From NCBI GenBank assembly GCA_964529005.1, contig CAZGUH010000007.1, forward strand, positions 60,077 through 124,076: a stretch of 64,000 nucleotides of DNA. The letters run 5' to 3'. The notes under the pieces were generated by a model that did not search any database, was not told the origin of the DNA, and saw only the letters and a list, made by a program, of their open reading frames with translations. Numbering within the stretch: position 1 is the stretch's first letter; the number at the start of each line of letters is the position of its first letter. The translations under genes and the position numbers were made by a program. Below are positions 54,567 to 64,000 of this stretch, piece after piece. The stretch is from CAZGUH01 sp964529005 (GTDB lineage Bacteria > Actinomycetota > Acidimicrobiia > Acidimicrobiales > Ilumatobacteraceae).

Positions 54567-56086
54567 TCGCGTCGCTCTTCGCCCAGGCGCAGGAGTGGAC
54601 GACGCCGGTCGTCGACTACCACGCGCTGGCGCCCGAGATCGTGGTGGCCGCCGGCCTGTGCCTCGTGCTGCTCGTCGACCTGTTCGTCGAAGAGCGTCAA
54701 CGATGGATCACCTCGACCCTCGCCGGCTTCACGCTGCTCGCCGCGTTCATCCCGGTCATCACGCTCGCCGTCGTCGGTGACGACGTCCGATCGATGTTCG
54801 ACGGACGTTACGTCGTCGACGAGTTCTCGCTGATCTTGAAGGCGCTGTTCCTCCTCGCCGGTTACCTCGTCGTGTTGATGTCGACCAGCGAGATCGAAGA
54901 GGGCGGCTACTACCAGGGCGAGTACTACGTGCTCCTGCTCAGCAGTGTGCTGGGCATGGTGATGATGGCGTCGAGCCGCGACCTGGTGTCGATCTTCATC
55001 GCCCTCGAGTTCCTGTCGATCCCGGCGTACATGCTCGCCGCGTGGCGCAAGCGCGACGGCAAGAGCAACGAAGCCGGTGTGAAGTACTACCTGCTCGGCG
55101 TCTTCGCATCGGCGGTGATGCTCTACGGCATGAGCCTGCTGTACGGAACGACGGGCAGCACGCGCCTCGTCGACATCGGCGAGGCCGTGACCGCGAGCGG
55201 CCAGTTCGGCGGCGTCGAGACGTTGGCGATCGTGTTCGTCATCGTCGGGTTCGCGTTCAAGGTCTCGGCCGTCCCGTTCCACACCTGGGCGCCCGACACC
55301 TATCAGGGCGCGCCCACGCCCGTGACGGCGTTCCTGTCGGTGGCTTCGAAGGCGGCCGGCTTCGTGGCGTTGCTGACGTTGCTGTACGTCGCGTTCCCCA
55401 ACGGGGGCGACGTGTGGCAGCCGTTCCTCGGCGTGCTGGCGGCGCTGACGATGACCGTCGGCAACGTGCTCGCGCTGCGCCAGACGAACATCGTCCGCAT
55501 GCTCGCCTATTCGAGCGTGAGCCAGGGCGGCTTCATCCTCATGCCGCTGGCCGTCGCGGCGACCGGCGACGCGGCCGAGCCGGCCCTGCAAGCCGTCGTC
55601 GCGTACCTCGTGATCTACGCGGTGATGAACCTGGGCGCGTTCGCGGTGGTGATCGCGGTCGGCCGCCACACCCGCAGCGGTGACATCTCGAGCTACGGCG
55701 GCCTCTTCGGCTACGCCCCGGCGCTCGGCACCGTGATGACGCTGTTCATGGCGTCGCTGGCCGGCATTCCGCCGCTCGGCGGCTGGATCGCCAAGTTCGC
55801 GGCGTTCCGCGCCGTGCTCGAAGCAGGCACCGGGTGGGCCTACGCGCTCGCCGTCGTCGGCGCCGTCAACTCGGTCGTGGCGTTCGGCTACTACGGCAAC
55901 GTGATGCGCGAGATCTGGATGCGGCCGAGCCCCGACGGCGCGACGTCGCCGGTGCGGACGCCGACGTCGATCGGCGCGGCTCTGGGCATCACCACGGTGG
56001 GCACCATCCTGCTGGGCGTCCTGCCCGGCATCGTGCTGCGCTTCGGCGACCTGAGCGACCTTGTCGGCAACGGCTTCCTGCGCTGA
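54563..56086 (+). CDS. nuoN: NADH-quinone oxidoreductase subunit N (second operon)
   Basis: 507-residue antiporter-like subunit. SIFIALEFLSIPAYMLAA, KVSAVPFHTWAPDTYQGAPT and RMLAYSSVSQGGFILMP are visible. The start is GTG at 54563, overlapping the nuoM stop by 4 nt. The methyltransferase frame begins inside its 3' end. Confidence 0.94.
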   Translation: MIASLFAQAQEWTTPVVDYHALAPEIVVAAGLCLVLLVDLFVEERQRWITSTLAGFTLLAAFIPVITLAVVGDDVRSMFDGRYVVDEFSLILKALFLLAGYLVVLMSTSEIEEGGYYQGEYYVLLLSSVLGMVMMASSRDLVSIFIALEFLSIPAYMLAAWRKRDGKSNEAGVKYYLLGVFASAVMLYGMSLLYGTTGSTRLVDIGEAVTASGQFGGVETLAIVFVIVGFAFKVSAVPFHTWAPDTYQGAPTPVTAFLSVASKAAGFVALLTLLYVAFPNGGDVWQPFLGVLAALTMTVGNVLALRQTNIVRMLAYSSVSQGGFILMPLAVAATGDAAEPALQAVVAYLVIYAVMNLGAFAVVIAVGRHTRSGDISSYGGLFGYAPALGTVMTLFMASLAGIPPLGGWIAKFAAFRAVLEAGTGWAYALAVVGAVNSVVAFGYYGNVMREIWMRPSPDGATSPVRTPTSIGAALGITTVGTILLGVLPGIVLRFGDLSDLVGNGFLR

Positions 56087-57116
56087 CGACATCCGCGCCG
56101 CGATCGCGGCAGCCGGCGGGGCGATCCGCTTCGACGAGTACATGTCGCTGTCCCTGTACGGCCCGGGCGGCTTCTACACCGCAGCCGGGGGCAGAGCCGG
56201 CCGGCGCGGCGACTTCATCACCTCGCCCGAGGTCGGGCCGCTGTTCGGCGCGGTGCTCTCCCGATGGCTCGACGCCACCTGGGACGAGCTGGGACGCCCT
56301 GCCACGTTCACCGTGGTCGAGGCCGGCGCTGGCACGGGGACCTTGGCGCGTTCGATCCTGGCCGCGGCACCTCGGTGCATCGACGCAATGCGCTACGTCA
56401 CGGTGGAGCTGTCGGCCGCGCAGCGCGCAGCGCACCCGGCCGGGGTCGAGGCGCGGACCGAGCTCCCCGCCGATCGGTTCACCGGCGTGATCATCGCCAA
56501 CGAGCTGCTGGACAACCTCCCGTTCCGGTTGCTCGTCGCCGACGGGGGGTGGCGTGAATCGTGGGTGGGCGTCGACGGGGAGCGCTTCGTCGAGCTGCTG
56601 CGTCCGTTCGACGGCGCCCCGCCGGTGGCCCTGCCCGCTCGGCCCGATCTCGGCGCGCGGGTCCCGATCCTCGACGTGGCACGCGAATGGCTGGCCACGG
56701 CGACCGGGTTGCTCGCGACCGGTCGCGTACTCGTCTTCGACTACGGGACGGCCACGACCGCTGAACTGGCCGCTCGCCCGTGGCGCGACTGGTTGCGGAC
56801 GTACTCGAGCCACGCCCGCGGCGCGCATTATCTCCGTGACGCCGGCGCCCAGGACATCACGACCGACGTCCCGATCGACCAGATCACCGCGCAGGACCTC
56901 GGCGCCGAGGTCGCCGTGCGCACCCAACGCCAGTTCCTCCAACGGTGGGGCATCGACGAGCTGGTGGAGGAGGGACGCGAGGTGTGGGCTCGTGACGCAG
57001 CGCGGCCCAGCCTGGCCGCGATGGCGATGCGCAGCCGCGTCCGCGAGGCCGAGGCATTGCTGGACCCGGACGGTCTCGGCGGGTTCCACGCAGTGGAGTG
57101 GCAAAAGCACGCATAG
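56061..57116 (+). CDS. MidA/NDUFAF7-family SAM-dependent methyltransferase (DUF185)
   Basis: 351-residue class I methyltransferase. FDEYMSLSLYGPGGFYT and RGDFITSPEVGPLFGAVL are family signatures. SAM motif I is VVEAGAGTGTLA near 90, and ANELLDNLPFRLL is the conserved block after it. The mitochondrial NDUFAF7 homologue methylates an Arg of the 49-kDa (NuoD) subunit in complex I assembly. TTG at 56061 is the only usual start before the conserved domain (an in-frame stop is at 56052) and overlaps nuoN by 26 nt, pointing to coupled translation. Substrate here is inferred. Confidence 0.85.
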   Translation: MSATASCADDIRAAIAAAGGAIRFDEYMSLSLYGPGGFYTAAGGRAGRRGDFITSPEVGPLFGAVLSRWLDATWDELGRPATFTVVEAGAGTGTLARSILAAAPRCIDAMRYVTVELSAAQRAAHPAGVEARTELPADRFTGVIIANELLDNLPFRLLVADGGWRESWVGVDGERFVELLRPFDGAPPVALPARPDLGARVPILDVAREWLATATGLLATGRVLVFDYGTATTAELAARPWRDWLRTYSSHARGAHYLRDAGAQDITTDVPIDQITAQDLGAEVAVRTQRQFLQRWGIDELVEEGREVWARDAARPSLAAMAMRSRVREAEALLDPDGLGGFHAVEWQKHA

Positions 57117-57133
57117 TGGTCGTATCCGACCAC
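57116..57133 (+). terminator. Hairpin after the second nuo operon
   Basis: GTGGTCG-TATC-CGACCAC, a 7-bp perfect stem that starts on the last base of the methyltransferase stop. No U-tract follows, so it may stop transcription weakly or stabilise the 3' end. Confidence 0.4.
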
Positions 57134-57161
57134 GGCGGCGCGTTTGCCCAGGTCGTTCAAT

Positions 57162-57175
57162 GGGGCGAAAGCCTC
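57162..57175 (+). other. GAAA-tetraloop hairpin in leader of LPXTG gene
   Basis: GGGGC-GAAA-GCCTC, a 5-bp stem closed by a GNRA loop, about 80 nt before the GTG at 57257. Could be part of a structured leader; I cannot match it to a known riboswitch. Confidence 0.3.
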
Positions 57176-57256
57176 ATGTGATGTCAAGAGGGCCGCTGCC
57201 ACACTCGTCCTGGTCAACGGACGCCCGAGTTGCGGGCCGGGACAAGGGAGTTGCGT

Positions 57257-58231
57257 GTGCGTCGGATCTTCGGATCGCTCATGGTCGGGGTGGGGATCTG
57301 CGGCGTCATCGTCGGCGTCGTGTCCGGCGAAGCGTCCGCCCACTACCCAGTGATCGGGGGCACGACGACCTGCCGCGCCTCGGAGACGTCGCCCTGGATC
57401 GTCCAGTGGACGGTCGGCAACAGCGAGGAAGACCCCGGCCGCGACATGCACGAGGACAGCGCCACGCTCGACGGTGGCAGCTGGGTCGTGCATCCGACGC
57501 CTGACGTCGTGCCGCCGAACGGGTTCGCCACCGGCACGTCGACGCACCCGGCGACGCAGCAGTCGGTCACCCTGGCATACGCCGCCTCGTGGTTCTACGA
57601 CCACGAGCATGTCGAGGCGTACAACGAGTACACGGTCTGGCGGCCCCCGGTGTGCCACGACCACACGACGACGACCNNNNNNNNNNNNNNNNNNNNNNNN
57701 NNNNNNNNNNNNNNNNNNNNNNNNNNNNNNNNNNNNNNNNNNNNNNNNNNNNNNNNNNNNNNNNNNNNNNNNNNNNCGACGACGACCGAGGGCGCGACGA
57801 CGACGACCGAAGGCGCCACGACCACGACCCAGGGCACGACGACGACGACCGAAGGCGCCACGACCACGACCCAGGGCACGACGACGACCGGGGGCACGAC
57901 CACGACGACCGGGGGCGCGACCACGACGACCGAGGGCGCGACCACGACGACCGAAGGCGCCACGACGACGTCATCTGTCGGCGGCGGCGGTCCCACCACG
58001 ACGCTCGGCGCGACGACGACGTCGATCGTCGGCGCCGGCGGCCCCACGTCGACCGCCACGTCGACCACCAGCGCCGTCGCCAGCGGTGGCCCGACGACGA
58101 CCGCCGCGGTGGCGTCGTCCGGCCTGCCCACGACCGGCAGCGGCTCCAGCACCGTGGCCTTCCTCGGGGCCGCATGCATCGTCCTCGGTGGCGCGATCCT
58201 GCTCGTGGGCAGGCGCGGCGCCGTGACCTGA
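57257..58231 (+). CDS. LPXTG-anchored Thr-rich surface protein (contains assembly gap)
   Basis: Exported wall protein. A signal peptide (VRRIFGSLMVGVGICGVIVG, cut near ASA-HY) is followed by a soluble domain of about 100 residues, then a long stalk of TTTEGA-type repeats, and the sorting signal LPTTG with a hydrophobic helix and RRGAVT tail. A class C/E sortase would link it to peptidoglycan; none is in this window. GTG at 57257 has AAGGGAG 6 nt upstream. 100 N at 57677-57776 lie within the stalk, so the repeat count and even the frame across the gap are uncertain. Confidence 0.8.
   Translation: MRRIFGSLMVGVGICGVIVGVVSGEASAHYPVIGGTTTCRASETSPWIVQWTVGNSEEDPGRDMHEDSATLDGGSWVVHPTPDVVPPNGFATGTSTHPATQQSVTLAYAASWFYDHEHVEAYNEYTVWRPPVCHDHTTTTXXXXXXXXXXXXXXXXXXXXXXXXXXXXXXXXXXTTTEGATTTTEGATTTTQGTTTTTEGATTTTQGTTTTGGTTTTTGGATTTTEGATTTTEGATTTSSVGGGGPTTTLGATTTSIVGAGGPTSTATSTTSAVASGGPTTTAAVASSGLPTTGSGSSTVAFLGAACIVLGGAILLVGRRGAVT
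57677..57776. other. Assembly gap, 100 N
   Basis: Placeholder of exactly 100 N inside the ACG-rich stalk repeats. The true length is unknown; the reading frame stays open only because of the placeholder length. Confidence 0.95.
57777..57966 (+). repeat. Low-complexity Thr-codon repeats
   Basis: Imperfect tandem units of about 18-24 bp coding for TTT(E/Q)GA or TTTGGA. Such repeats vary in number by slippage and explain the failed assembly. Confidence 0.8.
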
Positions 58232-58263
58232 TCAGGCGAGATCTGGCGGCGGGCCACCGGAGA

Positions 58264-58295
58264 CTGGTCGACGCGTCGGGCGGCGCGTCGACCAG
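58264..58295 (+). terminator. Strong hairpin after LPXTG gene
   Basis: CTGGTCGACGCG and its exact complement CGCGTCGACCAG around an 8-nt loop, 33 nt after the stop. No U-tract, as is common in actinobacteria. Confidence 0.5.
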
Positions 58296-58342
58296 GTCCG
58301 GCGTCCCGATGCCGTCGTTCCGATATCTACCCATCCCAAGCA

Positions 58343-58378
58343 CGAGCCCCGGCCGACGCATGACGCGGCCGGGGCTCG
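58343..58378 (+). terminator. Second strong hairpin before acs
   Basis: 13-bp perfect stem CGAGCCCCGGCCG / CGGCCGGGGCTCG with a 10-nt loop, followed by CTGCGTTTGC. Together with the hairpin at 58264 it isolates the acs promoter from upstream transcription. The 255-bp gap 58232-58486 holds nothing else but the acs promoter and leader. Confidence 0.55.
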
Positions 58379-58426
58379 CTGCGTTTGCGGCCGTCGCATC
58401 ACATGGGCATTCGGGCCCGACCCGGG

Positions 58427-58432
58427 TAGTGT
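58427..58432 (+). promoter_or_regulatory. -10 box TAGTGT, promoter of acs
   Basis: TAGTGT about 54 nt before the acs ATG. The leader has the strong ribosome site AGGGGGG 7 nt before the start. Confidence 0.45.
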
Positions 58433-58486
58433 CCGCCGGGTCGACCCGGACGAACGACGACGACATCACACCAGGGGGGTGCCTGC

Positions 58487-60439
<1,953 letters not shown>

Positions 60440-60459
60440 GCGCCGGCGGCGGCCCCGGG

Positions 60460-60948
60460 TCAGTCGCGGAAGTTCTGGTACTGGAGGGGGATCCCGACGT
60501 CGGCGGCCTTCAGCGCCGCGATCACGGCCTGGAGATCGTCGCGCTTCTTGCCCGTGACGCGCACGGAGTCGCCCTGCGTCTGGCTGCTGACGCCCTTGGG
60601 GCCCTTCTCCTTGATCAGCTTGTTGATCTCGCGCGCCTTGTCGCTGGAGATGCCGACCTTGATCGTCGCAACCTGGCGCACCGTGTTCTGCGACGCTTCC
60701 TCGACGGAGCCGTACTCGACACCCTTGAGCGAGACGCCTCGCTTGACGAGCTTCTCCTCGAGCACCTGCCGCAACGCGGTGAGGCGGTCCTCGCTGACCG
60801 TCCGCAGGGTCAGCACCAGGTCGTTCTGTTCGATCGACGAGTTGGTGTTCTTGAAGTCGAAGCGGTTGGCGACCTCGCGCTGCGCCTGGTCCACCGCGTT
60901 GCGGACCTCCTGGCGATCGACCTCGGAGACGACATCGAAGCTCGGCAT
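60460..60948 (-). CDS. yajQ: YajQ-family cyclic di-GMP/nucleotide-binding protein
   Basis: 162-residue YajQ (UPF0234), usual length. MPSFDVVSEVDRQEVRNAVD begins the first domain; NRFDFKNTNSSIE and SVRVTGKKRDDLQAVIAALK are signatures, and the end is QYQNFRD. Members bind c-di-GMP or nucleic acid in some bacteria. The ATG at 60948 follows a TACCCT box by 7 nt. Confidence 0.93.
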   Translation of the reverse strand: MPSFDVVSEVDRQEVRNAVDQAQREVANRFDFKNTNSSIEQNDLVLTLRTVSEDRLTALRQVLEEKLVKRGVSLKGVEYGSVEEASQNTVRQVATIKVGISSDKAREINKLIKEKGPKGVSSQTQGDSVRVTGKKRDDLQAVIAALKAADVGIPLQYQNFRD

Positions 60949-60955
60949 GTCGTCC

Positions 60956-60961
60956 AGGGTA
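60956..60961 (-). promoter_or_regulatory. -10 box TACCCT, leaderless-type promoter of yajQ
   Basis: TACCCT then 7 nt and the ATG at 60948. Confidence 0.5.
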
Positions 60962-61054
60962 CAAGCGACCCGGAACAGGGTGGTCGAGGCCCCGGCATGA
61001 GCGGTACGCTGCACGGCTGCGCTCACACGTCGGGCTGGCGTGGGGCGAGCACCA

Positions 61055-61137
61055 GGGTCGGTGCCCGAGTGGCCAAAGGGAGTTGACTGTAAATCAACCG
61101 GCGTTGTCCTACGGAGGTTCGAATCCTTCCCGGCCCA
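61055..61137 (+). tRNA. tRNA-Tyr (GTA)
   Basis: 83 nt, class II. Acceptor GGGTCGG/CCGGCCC (one G-T pair), anticodon stem GTTGA/TCAAC around loop CTGTAAA giving anticodon GTA, long variable arm of about 14 nt, T arm GGAGG-TTCGAAT-CCTTC. Discriminator A; CCA is not encoded. The interval 60949-61258 holds otherwise only the yajQ promoter and the hairpin at 61171. Confidence 0.95.
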
Positions 61138-61170
61138 CTGCCTTTCGAGGCAAGCAACAGCCCAACCCGT

Positions 61171-61208
61171 CGACGACCCCGCCTCGCTCCGGTGAGACGG
61201 GGTCGTCG
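61171..61208 (+). terminator. Hairpin after tRNA-Tyr
   Basis: CGACGACCCCG / CGGGGTCGTCG, 11-bp perfect stem, 34 nt after the tRNA. No U-tract. Likely the tRNA terminator. Confidence 0.55.
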
Positions 61209-61258
61209 GTGTTCTCACCCCGGTTGGCGGCGCGGCGGCCAGCGGGCACGCTGACGGC

Positions 61259-63040
<1,782 letters not shown>

Positions 63041-63106
63041 GGCCGACGCAGCGCGCCCGTCCGCCCGTGCGCGTTGGCGTTCAGACGCGCGCGGTGTGTG
63101 GCTGGC

Positions 63107-63643
63107 TCAGGGGCGGGGCCGCTCGTGGAGCAGGCATTGCATGATCGCCACGTCGAGCCACCGATTGAACTTGCGGCCGACTTCGCGCTCGATTCCCACC
63201 AGCTGGAAGCCGCATCGAGCGTGCAAGGCCCGCGAAGCGGCGCTCGATGCCTCGATGCGGGCGATGACGCAATGGAAGCCCGACAGGGCGGCGATGTCGA
63301 GGACGTGGCTCAGCAGCATTCGGCCGATCCCCCGGCTGTTGTGGTCACGCCGGACGTACACGGAGTCCTCGACCGACGTGCGGTAGGCGGCGCGCTCCTT
63401 GTACGGCGACAGCGCGGCGAAGCCGACCACCTCGGCGCCGTCGACGGCCACGATGGCGCTGAACGCCCCCGATCGGGCCGCGAGCCACGCCCGCTGCTCG
63501 GCGAGCGAGCGGGGCACGAGGTCGAACGTCGAGGTCTCGTTGAGGACCTCGTAGTTGTAGATGGCGCGGATCGCCTCCGCGTCGTCCACGGTGGCCGGGC
63601 GCAGCGAGACGGTGCCCACGGCTGAGGCACAGTAGCCCCCCAT
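63107..63643 (-). CDS. GNAT acetyltransferase (phosphinothricin/methionine-sulfone type)
   Basis: 178-residue N-acetyltransferase. LRPATVDDAEAIRAIYNYEV opens the fold; SVYVRRDHNSRGIGRMLL is the acetyl-CoA loop (R-x2-G-x-G/A variant, SRGIGR), and FHCVIARIEASSAASRALHARCGF follows. This resembles the Pat/MddA group that acetylates methionine sulphoximine-like amino acids. The ATG at 63643 has AGGGAG upstream. Monocistronic, facing the tRNA genes. Confidence 0.85.
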   Translation of the reverse strand: MGGYCASAVGTVSLRPATVDDAEAIRAIYNYEVLNETSTFDLVPRSLAEQRAWLAARSGAFSAIVAVDGAEVVGFAALSPYKERAAYRTSVEDSVYVRRDHNSRGIGRMLLSHVLDIAALSGFHCVIARIEASSAASRALHARCGFQLVGIEREVGRKFNRWLDVAIMQCLLHERPRP

Positions 63644-63681
63644 CGGGCGGTTCTCCCTGGTGGCGTCGGCCGCGCAGCCGC

Positions 63682-63687
63682 TACACT
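63682..63687 (+). promoter_or_regulatory. -10 box TACACT before tRNA-Thr
   Basis: TACACT 34 nt before the mature tRNA-Thr; likely start of the tRNA-Thr/tRNA-Met/tuf transcript. The -35 is not clear. Confidence 0.35.
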
Positions 63688-63721
63688 CGTCCCCCGGTCC
63701 GCGGTAGTGCCGCGCGCCCAA

Positions 63722-63794
63722 GCCCTCTTAGCTCAGTCGGCAGAGCACAGCCATGGTAAGGCTGGTGTCGTGGGTTCGATTCCCACAGAGGGCT
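63722..63794 (+). tRNA. tRNA-Thr (GGT)
   Basis: 73 nt cloverleaf: acceptor GCCCTCT/AGAGGGC, anticodon stem CAGCC/GGCTG with loop ATGGTAA (anticodon GGT), T arm GTGGG-TTCGATT-CCCAC. CCA is not encoded. Confidence 0.96.
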
Positions 63795-63839
63795 CGACCA
63801 ACCGTCGCGGTCCTCGGGCCGAGGCGGAGGCAAAGCCCT

Positions 63840-63913
63840 GGCGGCGTAGCTCAGTTGGTCAGAGCATCCGGCTCATAATCGGAAGGTCATCGGTTCGATC
63901 CCGATCGCCGCTA
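63840..63913 (+). tRNA. tRNA-Met (CAT), elongator type
   Basis: 74 nt: acceptor GGCGGCG/CGCCGCT (G-T at the end pair), anticodon stem TCCGG/TCGGA with loop CTCATAA (anticodon CAT), T arm ATCGG-TTCGATC-CCGAT. It lacks the three G-C pairs of initiator tRNA. tRNA-Ile2 with a modified C34 cannot be excluded by sequence alone. Confidence 0.92.
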
Positions 63914-63956
63914 CTAGGAACTGTACCCAACCCATAAGGACGAAAGAAGCCCCGCG

Positions 63957-64000
63957 ATGAGCAAGGCGAAGTTTGAGCGTACGAAGCCTCATGTGAATAT
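63957..64000 (+). CDS. tuf: Elongation factor Tu (5' end only)
   Basis: First 14 codons, MSKAKFERTKPHVN, match the start of EF-Tu; the rest is beyond the window. It follows tRNA-Met by 43 nt, so tRNA processing may release the mRNA. Codons here are T-ending (TTT, CGT, CCT, CAT, AAT), like the middle part of clpC and unlike the nuo genes. Confidence 0.85.
   Translation, partial: MSKAKFERTKPHVN

Noticed and set aside
57140..57250. Cyclic di-GMP-I riboswitch before the LPXTG gene
   Set aside because: A GAAA tetraloop and a GCGAAAGCC resemblance are present, but the conserved GGGCAAACC and downstream pairing are not.
63840..63913. Initiator tRNA-Met
   Set aside because: The anticodon stem lacks the three consecutive G-C pairs and the first acceptor pair is G-T, not the C-A mismatch of initiators.

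Overview
The window looks like a piece of a high-GC actinobacterial chromosome, most likely class Acidimicrobiia (Ilumatobacter-like). This rests on the protein repertoire: an IdsA-type prenyl synthase, a MenJ-type reductase, LppM-like and LPXTG surface proteins, ClpC, a RadA-DisA pair, a b6-type split cytochrome b, and many promoters with a TANNNT box 6-8 nt before the start codon. Two runs of exactly 100 N (29544-29643 and 57677-57776) show that it is a scaffolded draft or metagenome assembly. The taxon is inferred, not proven.

Layout. 1-8,000: two tandem secreted TAP-like alpha/beta hydrolase lipoproteins, an ABC exporter, a long-chain polyprenyl diphosphate synthase and a pentapeptide-repeat lipoprotein. 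8,100-15,000: clpC, an LppM-like lipoprotein, radA-disA and a PfkB-family sugar kinase. 15,000-18,850, minus strand: a putative HxD...H oxygenase-like protein, a LysM lipoprotein, a GGPP synthase and xseB-xseA. 18,890-20,930, minus strand: a MenJ-like menaquinone reductase and a mono-haem cytochrome c.

21,167-41,996 is one continuous plus-strand respiratory operon. It starts with a b6f/bc-type menaquinol oxidase module: an unknown membrane protein, a 2x[4Fe-4S] ferredoxin, cytochrome b6-like, subunit IV-like, Rieske, di-haem cytochrome c and another unknown membrane protein. It runs 4 bp later into a complete 14-gene nuoA-N complex I set. 42,000-45,200 is an island holding an AbiEi/DUF559-type gene bracketed by four copies of a 44-bp hairpin repeat in inverted pairs, then divergent ilvA and a glutamine amidotransferase. 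45,292-56,086 is a second nuo operon of 11 genes (ABCDHIJKLMN) without the NADH-oxidising module EFG. It is followed directly by a MidA/NDUFAF7-type methyltransferase. The end holds an LPXTG surface protein, acetyl-CoA synthetase, yajQ, tRNA-Tyr, an ABC-F ATPase, a GNAT acetyltransferase, tRNA-Thr, tRNA-Met and the first 44 nt of tuf.

How it fits together: prenyl synthases and the MenJ-like enzyme would make and partly saturate the menaquinone side chain. Complex I (and the EFG-less complex I-like enzyme) reduces menaquinone, and the b6f-like complex with its cytochromes c passes the electrons on. The most unusual points are the second complex I with its own methyltransferase and a matching Arg in NuoD2 only, the unknown subunits and ferredoxin in the bc operon, a short IPxHLLxR tag shared by two respiratory subunits, and the hairpin repeats around the DUF559 gene.
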